From the NCBI GenBank assembly GCA_011389935.1, contig JAABTJ010000009.1, positions 41,549 through 105,548 on the forward strand: a stretch of DNA of 64,000 nt. Reading direction: 5' to 3'. Positions 16,359 to 23,477 of the stretch are shown here, piece after piece. This DNA is from Desulfobacteraceae bacterium (lineage in GTDB: Bacteria > Desulfobacterota > Desulfobacteria > Desulfobacterales > Desulfosalsimonadaceae). The number at the start of each line of letters is the position of its first letter. The stretch's first letter is position 1. The notes below the pieces were generated by a model. The model ran no database searches. It saw only the letters and a program-made list of their open reading frames with translations, and was not told the origin of the DNA. The translations under genes and the position numbers were made by a program.

Positions 16359-17084
16359 TCAGCTCTCTGAGAAGCGCTGCGCCTCCTCTGCATCTCCCGC
16401 ATCCGACAGGGTTTCAAACGCTTTTTTGGCGGCATCCTGTTCGGCAGCCTTTTTGCTCTTCCCGAACCCCTCGGTTTCGATGCCGCAAACTATGAGCACT
16501 ACATGAAAGGTTTTGTCATGGTCGGGCCCCTCGGCGCCGACGATATTGTATTCGGGAACCGGAAGATGCCGGTTCTGGACCATCTCCTGGAGCAGGCTTT
16601 TATAATCGTAGCGGGGCGGTGTTTTTTCAATGGCGCTGAAATGGCGGGAAAACAGGCGTTCGATGACATCAAAGGCCTGAGCGTACCCGCCGTCAAGATA
16701 CACTGCGGCCACGAGGGCCTCAAAGGTATCCGCCAGGATGGATTTTTTTTTGCTCCCCTTTGACTTGCTCTCCCCTTTTCCCAGTTGAACGAAATTGCCA
16801 AGGTCAATGCTTTTTGCTACTGCGGCAAGGCGGTTTTCATTGACCAGGCTTGCCCGTATGCGGGAGAGCTCCCCTTCGTTCAGGGACGGAAAGCGGGTCA
16901 TGAGAATATGGCTGACGACCAGGTTCAACACCGCATCCCCCAGAAATTCCAGCTTCTCATTGTCATCTGTTTTCGTGGCTTGTTCATAGGCATAGGATCG
17001 GTGGCAGAGGGCCGTTTTCAGTAACTTTGTACGTGAAAACCGGTAGAGAAGGGCGTCTTCCAGTTCTGATACGGAATTATCCAT
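16359..17084 (-). CDS. rnc: Ribonuclease III
   Basis: Cleaves double-stranded RNA, including rRNA precursors. The 241 residues show the signature NEKLEFLGDAVL (catalytic Glu/Asp), then DTFEALVAAVYLDGG. A C-terminal double-stranded-RNA-binding domain has YKSLLQEMVQ and the lysine-rich end KSKKAAEQDAAKKA. Start at ATG 17084, overlapping the end of the PHP gene by 8 bp, which suggests coupled translation; a longer upstream frame is not supported. Confident. Confidence 0.96.
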   Translation of the reverse strand: MDNSVSELEDALLYRFSRTKLLKTALCHRSYAYEQATKTDDNEKLEFLGDAVLNLVVSHILMTRFPSLNEGELSRIRASLVNENRLAAVAKSIDLGNFVQLGKGESKSKGSKKKSILADTFEALVAAVYLDGGYAQAFDVIERLFSRHFSAIEKTPPRYDYKSLLQEMVQNRHLPVPEYNIVGAEGPDHDKTFHVVLIVCGIETEGFGKSKKAAEQDAAKKAFETLSDAGDAEEAQRFSES

Positions 17085-17982
17085 GAACGAGGGCGTTTTT
17101 AAGGGTTTGATAGATATCGTACGGCACGGCCAAATCGCCGCGGCCGGTTCCCATTTCGATGTCCGGGTTGATGTCGCCATGAAAATCCGTTCCGCCTGTG
17201 ACAAGAAGCCCTCTTTTTCCGGCGGTTTCTGTGAGAAACGATGCCTGTGCAGGAGTATGGCCGGGATAATAGGCTTCGATGCCTCCCAGTCCGTAAGAGA
17301 CCAGTGTGTCAAGCAGGCTTTCAAAGCGTTTGCCCGGAAGTCCTTCGGGGTTCTCGTCGAAGAGGGCCCCGGAAAGCAGCATCGGGTGGGCGAGAACGGC
17401 GATGCCCCCCGTTGCCCGTATCAACCGGATGGCATCTTCGGCGGGAATCCGGTACTTGTCGACATACGCCGGTTTTCCCCGGCCCAGAAAGCGGTCGAAC
17501 GCGTCGTCGATGTCGGTCGCATACCCGCTTTTCACCAGAAAGTCGGCGATATGGGGCCTGGCGATGTCTTTTTTTCCGGTGGCCGCGGCAACGGCGGCAA
17601 GGTCTGCCGGTATCCCCATGTCGTTGAGTTTTTCAAGAATAAGCGGGTTGCGACCGGACCGGGCGGAGCGCTGCTTTTCCAGCATTCGGCTCAGTTCCGG
17701 ATGCTCGGGGTCAATACCGTATCCCAGGATATGGAGACTCCCGGAATTTTCGAAAGGCGGCGGGTAGGCGGCACTTATCTCGATGCCGGCAATGAATTCA
17801 AGCGTTTCGGGAATCCCGTGGCAAAGGGCTTGCAACGCGCCGGAAACCGTATCGTGGTCCGTGATCGAGATGGCCGAAAGCCCTTTTTTTACAGCGTCTT
17901 CAAGTATCTGCGCCGGGTGGAGGCTTCCGTCCGAGAAAGTGGAGTGAATGTGAAGGTCGATTTTGCCGAAACTACAGTCCAA
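17077..17982 (-). CDS. PHP-domain phosphatase/RNase (RNase AM/TrpH-like)
   Basis: Encodes 301 residues of a PHP metal-dependent phosphoesterase. Metal ligands appear in DLHIHSTFSDGS (residues 9-20), ITDHDT, and GTDFHGD near the C-terminus. Members such as RNase AM act on 3',5'-nucleotides and RNA 5' ends, which fits its place next to rnc; the exact substrate is inferred. The start is a TTG at 17982 that overlaps the end of the DksA-like gene by 11 bp, with AAGAGAAAG upstream. Confidence 0.83.
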   Translation of the reverse strand: MDCSFGKIDLHIHSTFSDGSLHPAQILEDAVKKGLSAISITDHDTVSGALQALCHGIPETLEFIAGIEISAAYPPPFENSGSLHILGYGIDPEHPELSRMLEKQRSARSGRNPLILEKLNDMGIPADLAAVAAATGKKDIARPHIADFLVKSGYATDIDDAFDRFLGRGKPAYVDKYRIPAEDAIRLIRATGGIAVLAHPMLLSGALFDENPEGLPGKRFESLLDTLVSYGLGGIEAYYPGHTPAQASFLTETAGKRGLLVTGGTDFHGDINPDIEMGTGRGDLAVPYDIYQTLKNALVHG

Positions 17983-18334
17983 GGGCTTTCTCTTGGGCTT
18001 CCTCGCTGGTTTTGCAGTCGATGCACAACGTGGTTACGGGCCTTGCCTTGAGGCGGGCCACCGATATATCCTCGCCGCATTTTTCGCAGAGGCCGAAAGA
18101 GCCGTCTTCAATCCGATCCAGGGCTTTTTTCACTTTTTTAATGAGCTTGTGCTCCCTGTCCCGTATTCGGAGTTCGAAATTTCGATCCGCTTCATATGCG
18201 GCACGATCGGTCGGGTCCGGAAAATTCCCTTTTGAGTCGTTCATTTCCGAAACGGTATCGCCTGCTTGATTGAGTAGCTCTTCAAGCCTTTTTGTTAGGA
18301 GATTTTTGAAATATTCAAGCTCTTTTTTTTTCAT
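17972..18334 (-). CDS. DksA/TraR-type zinc-finger transcription regulator
   Basis: A 120-residue DksA-family protein: N-terminal coiled coil with DPTDRAAYEADRNFELR, then a four-cysteine zinc finger (CEKCGEDISVARLKARP, then CIDC). DksA-like proteins bind RNA polymerase through the secondary channel and tune initiation, often with ppGpp. The ATG at 18334 has AAGGA 9 nt upstream. It heads the PHP-rnc-radical SAM set. The C-terminal tail is short; whether it is the main DksA is unknown. Confidence 0.88.
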   Translation of the reverse strand: MKKKELEYFKNLLTKRLEELLNQAGDTVSEMNDSKGNFPDPTDRAAYEADRNFELRIRDREHKLIKKVKKALDRIEDGSFGLCEKCGEDISVARLKARPVTTLCIDCKTSEEAQEKALGL

Positions 18335-18499
18335 GGGGAAAATCCTTTTACCTGTTTTCTTTGCTGCAAGCGCTGCATAACCGGCCAAACCAGCCAGATG
18401 CTGCTTTTTTGCCCGGATGGCGTCTTAAGAGCATACTATTAAAATAGAAGTCATTATCACAATCGAATTTCACTTGTAAAGGGAAAAACTCGCGGGCAA

Positions 18500-19840
18500 T
18501 CAATCGTCTTCGAGATTGAAAATTTTTCGAAAAACATCGATGTATAAAGATTTGTCGCGATGAGCCCCTGGATTTTTAAGAAAAAGGATCGGGTCGTGCA
18601 GCGATTTGTTGACGATGGATTCGACCATTTTCTTGAGCGCTTCCACGTCTTCATCGGAAAGCTGCCCCATGGACGGAAGGGTTTTTGCAAGCTCCGCCTC
18701 GGCAATGGTTGTGAGCTTGCCGCGTATCTGCTTTATGGTCGGTACCACGTCGAGGGAATCATACCATCTTCTGAAGCGGATGATGCCCTCGTCGATGATG
18801 CGCTCGGCCTTGACGGATTCATTCTGCCGGGAACTGATGTTTTCCTCGATAACCCCCTGGAGGTCATCAATATCGTATACGTATGCGTTTTCAAGGCGAT
18901 TGATATCCGGGTCGATATCCCTGGGTACGGCAATATCGATGAAAAACAGGGGCCGGTTTCTTCTTTTGCGCATAATGGGCCGGACAAGGCCCTGGCTGAT
19001 CACGTACTCCGGAGAACCGGTCGAACTGATGATGATATCGGCCCGGGTCAGCGAGGCGCCGATTTCTTCGAATCGGATGGCCTCTCCGGAAAACCGGCGC
19101 GCCAGGTCGACGCCCACCTCAAAGGTGCGGTTGGCCACATACAGGTTTCCGGAGGCGCGGTTCCTGTGCAGGTGTTCCACGGCGAGTTCCGCCATTTCCC
19201 CCGCGCCTACCAGGAGGACTGTTTTTTCGTCCAGCGAGCCGAAAATCTTTTTGGCAAGCTCCACGGCCGCGTAGCTGATCGATATGGCCCGGTCGCCGAT
19301 GCCGGTTTCGCTTCTCACGCGCTTGGCGGTGGAAAACGCCTTGTGCAGCATCCGGTTGAGAACCACGCCGGTCGCCTTGTTGTTCACCGCCAGCCGGTAG
19401 GCTTCCTTTATTTGTCCCAGGATCTGGGGTTCGCCCACGATCATGGAATCCAGGCTTGCAGCCACCCGAAAAACATGGCGAACGGCCGCATTGCCGGAAT
19501 GAATATACATCGCCGGTTCAAAACGGTGGGAAGGTATGGCCTTCGTATCCGAAAGGCGCTGTATTACCGTTTGAACGGCCTCTTCCGGAAAGAGGGAGGT
19601 AAAAAGGAATTCCACCCGGTTGCAGGTGGAAATGATCAGTATCTCTTTTATTGCCGTTGATTTTTTCAGCTCTCCAAGGGCGGTCTCGCTCTGCTCCGTG
19701 GAAAACGCCAGGCATTCGCGGAGCTCCACCGGCGCGGACACGTGGTTCAAGCCGATTAAGAATATTTCGGGAAGAGCTTCTGTCTTTTGGGCCATGGGCA
19801 TTTCGTTTCCGAAGTTTTCCTTACCATCTGGTAAATTCAT
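18500..19840 (-). CDS. hemA: Glutamyl-tRNA reductase
   Basis: Reduces Glu-tRNA to glutamate-1-semialdehyde, the first step of C5-pathway tetrapyrrole synthesis. Visible are GLNHVSAP, the catalytic cysteine in STCNRVEF, the NADPH-binding GAGEMAELA, and the C-terminal dimerisation domain. The start is placed at ATG 19840 because GGAGGG lies 9 nt upstream; it overlaps ccsA by 20 bp, and a later ATG (19801) has a weaker site. 446 residues. Operon with ccsA and the siroheme-synthase gene, all for heme and siroheme supply. Confidence 0.95.
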   Translation of the reverse strand: MNLPDGKENFGNEMPMAQKTEALPEIFLIGLNHVSAPVELRECLAFSTEQSETALGELKKSTAIKEILIISTCNRVEFLFTSLFPEEAVQTVIQRLSDTKAIPSHRFEPAMYIHSGNAAVRHVFRVAASLDSMIVGEPQILGQIKEAYRLAVNNKATGVVLNRMLHKAFSTAKRVRSETGIGDRAISISYAAVELAKKIFGSLDEKTVLLVGAGEMAELAVEHLHRNRASGNLYVANRTFEVGVDLARRFSGEAIRFEEIGASLTRADIIISSTGSPEYVISQGLVRPIMRKRRNRPLFFIDIAVPRDIDPDINRLENAYVYDIDDLQGVIEENISSRQNESVKAERIIDEGIIRFRRWYDSLDVVPTIKQIRGKLTTIAEAELAKTLPSMGQLSDEDVEALKKMVESIVNKSLHDPILFLKNPGAHRDKSLYIDVFRKIFNLEDD

Positions 19841-20642
19841 CGTGATGGCCCTCCAGAAGGAAATTGACCCCCAGAAACGTGAAAAGCATGGCTGCAAAAC
19901 CGATAATCGCCAGGATGGCCGCCCGGTTGCCGCGCCACCTGGACATCAGCCTTTCATGAAGCAGGGCGGCGTAGATCAGCCATGTGATCGCCGACCAGAC
20001 CTCCTTGGGATCCCAGCTCCAGAATCGCCCCCACACGGTATGGGCGTATACAAAACCCGTGATCAGTCCCGTGGTAAGGGCGGTAAAACCAATGACGACA
20101 AACGTGTACCCCGTACTGTCCAGCATTTCCAGCGAGGGGAGCCGTTTGAAAAAAAACCGGTGCTTTTTGCTCTTTATGTTGCGCTTCTGAATCAGGTACA
20201 AAACGCCGGTACCGGCTGCAAGCGAGAGGGCCGCCATGCCGATGAAGATCAGCACCACATGAACGATCAGCCACAGGCTGGCAAGAGAGGTCTCGATTTC
20301 AACGGCCCGGTCCGGCACCATGAAGGCCGCTGCGGAAAGAATCGTGACCAGCGGGGCGGCAAAAACGCCCAGTACCTTCAGCCGGGAGAGGATTTTAAAG
20401 GCCAGAAAAACCGCTGCAAAAATCCAGGCGGAAAACAAAAGCGTCTCATGGAAGTTTTGCACGGGAATAATGCCGAAATAGAGCGCTTTTCCGCCAACGA
20501 GCACCGTATGGATGGCAAACCCGGCAATCATAAGGGCGAACCCCACCTGCTCGCAGCGTTCTTTCTGGATGAAAAGAAAGACCCCGTAGCACGCGGAACT
20601 GGTCAGGTAAAACCCGATGATCGGGATCAGCAGGTATATCAT
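19821..20642 (-). CDS. ccsA: Cytochrome c assembly protein CcsA/HemX-like
   Basis: Polytopic membrane protein of the CcsA/CcmC/HemX family, with about eight helices and the tryptophan-rich WWD motif WGRFWSWDPKEVWSAITWL. It is predicted to handle heme for cytochrome c maturation. Next to hemA some members are called HemX and affect GluTR levels. The ATG at 20642 forms an ATGA overlap with the upstream stop and has GGAGT before it; a GTG at 20648 is possible. 273 residues. Confidence 0.88.
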   Translation of the reverse strand: MIYLLIPIIGFYLTSSACYGVFLFIQKERCEQVGFALMIAGFAIHTVLVGGKALYFGIIPVQNFHETLLFSAWIFAAVFLAFKILSRLKVLGVFAAPLVTILSAAAFMVPDRAVEIETSLASLWLIVHVVLIFIGMAALSLAAGTGVLYLIQKRNIKSKKHRFFFKRLPSLEMLDSTGYTFVVIGFTALTTGLITGFVYAHTVWGRFWSWDPKEVWSAITWLIYAALLHERLMSRWRGNRAAILAIIGFAAMLFTFLGVNFLLEGHHDEFTRW

Positions 20643-21310
20643 TCGCACTCCATCAACTTCTCATAGTCGCAGCTGTCGCCAAGGATGTCCCCCACGGTGT
20701 CGTAAAGGAGACGGTTGATTTCCGTTGTTTTCTTTTCTTTTACCATCGCCAGCAGGCCCTGGTTGATCAATGCCTCGAAAAGCGGCTTGTGTTCTTCCGG
20801 GGCATGGCGCGTTTCAAGGAGTTTTTTTCTCACCCCCCCCATGAGCCGGAGAAATTCGGTATATTCCTCTCCGAACTCTTTTTCAAGGGTTTTTCTCAGG
20901 TGCTTGGCAAAAGCGGGGCTGTTGCCGCAGGTCGATATCGCCAGCAGCAAATCCCCCCTTTTGACAATGGAGGGAAGGATGAAATTGCATGCATCGGGAA
21001 GATCCGCGATATTGCATAAGATGTTGTTGTCTTCCGCATCGCGGCTGATTTTCCGGTTTTCCGCCTCGTCATCGGTCGCCCCGATAACCAGAAACCGGCC
21101 CTTCACGTCGGAAGGGGCATAGGGGCGCCGGTTCAGCTGGAGGTTTTCATTATCCATACCTTCCATTTCGGGGGAAAATGCCGGGCTTACGACGGTTACG
21201 TTCGCGCCGCATTCGAGAAGGGTCTTCACCTTGCGGCTCGCCACGCCGCCGCCGCCGACCACAAGGCAGTCCCGGTTTCTAATGTCCAGGCATACGGGAT
21301 AATATTTCAT
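20639..21310 (-). CDS. Precorrin-2 dehydrogenase (siroheme synthase N-terminal type)
   Basis: NAD-dependent oxidation of precorrin-2 to sirohydrochlorin, possibly with ferrochelation, for siroheme (sulfite reductase cofactor). The Rossmann motif VVGGGGVASRKVKTLL lies near residue 18 and the family motif CGNSPAFAKHLR near 122. It corresponds to the Met8/CysG-N domain without the methyltransferase half. Start at ATG 21310, overlapping the DHH gene by 4 bp. 223 residues. Fits a sulfate reducer, which needs siroheme. Confidence 0.9.
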   Translation of the reverse strand: MKYYPVCLDIRNRDCLVVGGGGVASRKVKTLLECGANVTVVSPAFSPEMEGMDNENLQLNRRPYAPSDVKGRFLVIGATDDEAENRKISRDAEDNNILCNIADLPDACNFILPSIVKRGDLLLAISTCGNSPAFAKHLRKTLEKEFGEEYTEFLRLMGGVRKKLLETRHAPEEHKPLFEALINQGLLAMVKEKKTTEINRLLYDTVGDILGDSCDYEKLMECE

Positions 21311-22293
21311 TTGGCCAGTATTCCGTTTATGTTGTCGTAAATCCATTTTCGGAGCGTATCGCTTTCCAGGTTTTTCATATCGTCGCGGATGTTTTCCAGC
21401 GGGATCTCCGCCCTGGCCATGCCCTTGTGCCCGCCGGCAGATCCCGCTGTTCCGAACAGCTTGTTCGCCAGTTTTCCGGCGTCTTTCTGCAGACCGTCGT
21501 TTCTCAGGATGATGATAAGCTTGTCTTCATACACGCCGGACACGATGCTCCAGGTCACCGTGTTGACCCGCATGAAAAAATCGCCGATGAGCACGCAGAT
21601 ATCCGGGTTTTCCACATTTCCCAGGTGAATATAGATCCGGGTGTCGTCGACCACCTTTTCTTCGATGGCTTTTTTGAAGTACTCCAGAAACCCCATCCGC
21701 AGATCCACCTGCTCGATGCGGCGCGCCAGGTGGATGTTCACGTATTGGAACAAAAACTGGAAAGAGCGGATATCCGCATTGGTGGCCATTCGTTCAAAAT
21801 TGCGGGTATCGCTTTTGATTCCGTGAAACAGGGCGGTGGCGATTCTTTCGGAAGGTTTGATTTTGGCCCGTTTGAGATATTCGGTCATGATGGACGACGT
21901 GGCGCCGTAATCGGGCCGGATATCCGTAAAGGGCGCATTGCTCTTTCCGGGTTCGTGGTGGTCGATAATGACCGTGTAGTCCAGCCCCTTGAAACTGTCG
22001 TTATGGTGCGGTTGGGAATCGACAATGGCAATCTTGTTATACAGGTGCGGATCGATTTTGCTGATATGGATCAGGGTTACGTCGAAGAGCTGGATCATGG
22101 CCATGTTGTCCGGCCGCGTAATGGTGTTGATGTTGGAGATGTTGATCCGGGTGACCCTGCGCCACAAAAGCCGCTCCAGCGCCATTGCGCTTGCAATTGC
22201 GTCCGGGTCCGCATTGATCAGGATCAGGACGTGGTCTGCTCCTGAAAACTGGTCGAGCAGGAGCTGCAGCTTGTCCGCCGAAGTCGTTGTCAA
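21307..22293 (-). CDS. DHH/DHHA1 family phosphoesterase
   Basis: Shows NADPDAIASA near residue 21, a metal-site DSQPHH, the name-giving IDHHEPGK, and a C-terminal DHHA1 segment GGHKGMARAEIP. Relatives are nanoRNases/pAp phosphatases and cyclic-di-AMP phosphodiesterases; which reaction applies is unknown. The start is inferred as TTG 22293 with GAGGAA about 10 nt upstream; an ATG further upstream (22419) would add an untypical N-terminus. First gene of the heme/siroheme operon. Confidence 0.83.
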   Translation of the reverse strand: MTTTSADKLQLLLDQFSGADHVLILINADPDAIASAMALERLLWRRVTRINISNINTITRPDNMAMIQLFDVTLIHISKIDPHLYNKIAIVDSQPHHNDSFKGLDYTVIIDHHEPGKSNAPFTDIRPDYGATSSIMTEYLKRAKIKPSERIATALFHGIKSDTRNFERMATNADIRSFQFLFQYVNIHLARRIEQVDLRMGFLEYFKKAIEEKVVDDTRIYIHLGNVENPDICVLIGDFFMRVNTVTWSIVSGVYEDKLIIILRNDGLQKDAGKLANKLFGTAGSAGGHKGMARAEIPLENIRDDMKNLESDTLRKWIYDNINGILAK

Positions 22294-22429
22294 ACCGGTA
22301 TTTCCTCGTTTTTCGTGTAAAAAAAGGTGTTTCACCGTCAAAGAATTATACCATTGCAAACGGTTGGATATCAAACGGAAAAACAATAGGCACTCTTTTG
22401 CGGTTTGTAAAACAGTCAATGAAAATTTA

Positions 22430-22459
22430 TTGCAATACGGGTTTTTTGTCTGCTATTAT
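22430..22459 (+). promoter_or_regulatory. Predicted promoter of a short RNA
   Basis: TTGCAA (22430-22435), 18-bp spacer, TATTAT (22454-22459) on the plus strand, divergent from the DHH operon. A terminator follows within 90 bp. Confidence 0.45.
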
Positions 22460-22465
22460 ACTGCT

Positions 22466-22545
22466 TACGACAACATGTGACCAGAAATATAGAGTTATGC
22501 AATAGGCAAAGCGCCACCCAGACTCTTGGGGAGGCGCTTTTTTTT
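22466..22545 (+). ncRNA. Candidate small RNA, about 80 nt
   Basis: Bounded by the promoter at 22430-22459 and by an intrinsic terminator at 22509-22545: AAGCGCC pairs with GGCGCTT, the stem is extended by CCC/GGG, and eight T follow. No convincing reading frame fits between them. It could also be an attenuated leader of pabA, 200 bp downstream, but a B repeat lies between. No RNA family recognised. Confidence 0.4.
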
Positions 22546-22557
22546 GTGCCGAAGGTT

Positions 22558-22684
22558 GACGGCTTCGTAAAAAGCCCAATATCTGCGTTGCGGACAATTT
22601 TGGAAGAATCTCACGTACGGCTAAGTACGATCAATTCTTCAAAAATTGCACGCGCCTTGATCTTGAACTTTTTACTTTGCCGTC
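22558..22684 (-). repeat. Hairpin repeat family B, reverse copy (127 bp)
   Basis: Outer arms GACGGCTTCGTAAAAAG (22558-22574) and CTTTTTACTTTGCCGTC (22668-22684). Constant strands CCCAATATCTGCG and GCCTTGATCTTGAAC. Inner stem TTGGAAGAAT / ATTCTTCAA, apex CGTAC-GTACG. A short extension to about 22713 (GACTTTTTTCGAGTCCATTAAG-like) matches the flank of the 44153 copy. Confidence 0.85.
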
Positions 22685-22751
22685 CAAAACCGACTTTTTT
22701 CGAGTCCATTAAGTTTGTTCAGTAAAAAAAACGGCGGAGGAAAAAGCGTTT

Positions 22752-23402
22752 ATGCCTTGCAGGCTGGTCGTCATCGACAATTACGATTCCTTTACCCACA
22801 ACCTGGTGCAGATGTTCATGCGCTATGATCTGGATATTCGCATATACCGGGCGGACCGGATTGCCGTTGACGGCGTATTTGCCGCGAAACCCGATTATAT
22901 CCTGGTGAGCCCCGGCCCCAGGGATCCTGCAAGCGCGGGCATATCCGTGGATCTGGTAAAACGGGCGGCCGGTAAAATTCCGGTTTTCGGGGTCTGCCTG
23001 GGCATGCAGAGCATCAACGAGGCGTTCGGCGGCAAAACGGTAAACGCCCCTGTACCGGTTCACGGAAAGATCAGCCGCATTTTTCATGACCGTACAGGAG
23101 TCTTTTCCGGCCTGCCCGAACCGTTTACCGCGGCAAGGTATCACTCCCTCGCGGTGGACGCAAAGGGAGAGGGTCTATTGGTCAACGCACACGCGGAAGA
23201 TGGCGTGGTCATGGGCCTGTGGCATCCGGAGCTGAAACTTTACGGGGTGCAGTTTCACCCGGAAAGCTTCATGACGGAATACGGCTTTACCCTGGTGGAA
23301 AACTTTCTGAAAACCGGGCCTCTGGCCGGCGTCCTTGACAACCCGTCGGCTTTCTGCCCCCGCCGCAGCGGGTATGATGGCTGCTCCCTTACGACACATT
23401 GA
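22752..23402 (+). CDS. pabA: Aminodeoxychorismate/anthranilate synthase glutamine amidotransferase
   Basis: Type I glutamine amidotransferase that supplies ammonia to its synthase partner. It shows DNYDSFTHNL at the N-terminus, SPGPRDP, the nucleophile cysteine in GVCLGMQ and the triad residues in FHPESF. 216 residues, with a C-terminal tail of about 25 residues beyond the fold. It lies directly before the pabB-pabC fusion, which argues for p-aminobenzoate (folate) rather than tryptophan synthesis. ATG at 22752; AGGAAAAAGCG upstream. Confidence 0.92.
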   Translation: MPCRLVVIDNYDSFTHNLVQMFMRYDLDIRIYRADRIAVDGVFAAKPDYILVSPGPRDPASAGISVDLVKRAAGKIPVFGVCLGMQSINEAFGGKTVNAPVPVHGKISRIFHDRTGVFSGLPEPFTAARYHSLAVDAKGEGLLVNAHAEDGVVMGLWHPELKLYGVQFHPESFMTEYGFTLVENFLKTGPLAGVLDNPSAFCPRRSGYDGCSLTTH

Positions 23403-23416
23403 GTTCGTTGCCATGC

Positions 23417-23466
23417 TTTTCTCTGTGAATCTCTGTGCATCCCCTGTGTCCTCTGTGGCCAAAAGG
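23417..23466 (-). repeat. CACAGAG repeat (family A), copy 3
   Basis: CTCTGTGAATCTCTGTG and CTCTGTGGCCAAAA in reverse orientation. It occupies the 75-bp gap between pabA and the pabBC fusion, so it is probably transcribed with them. Confidence 0.75.
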
Positions 23467-23477
23467 CTGTCGGTAAT

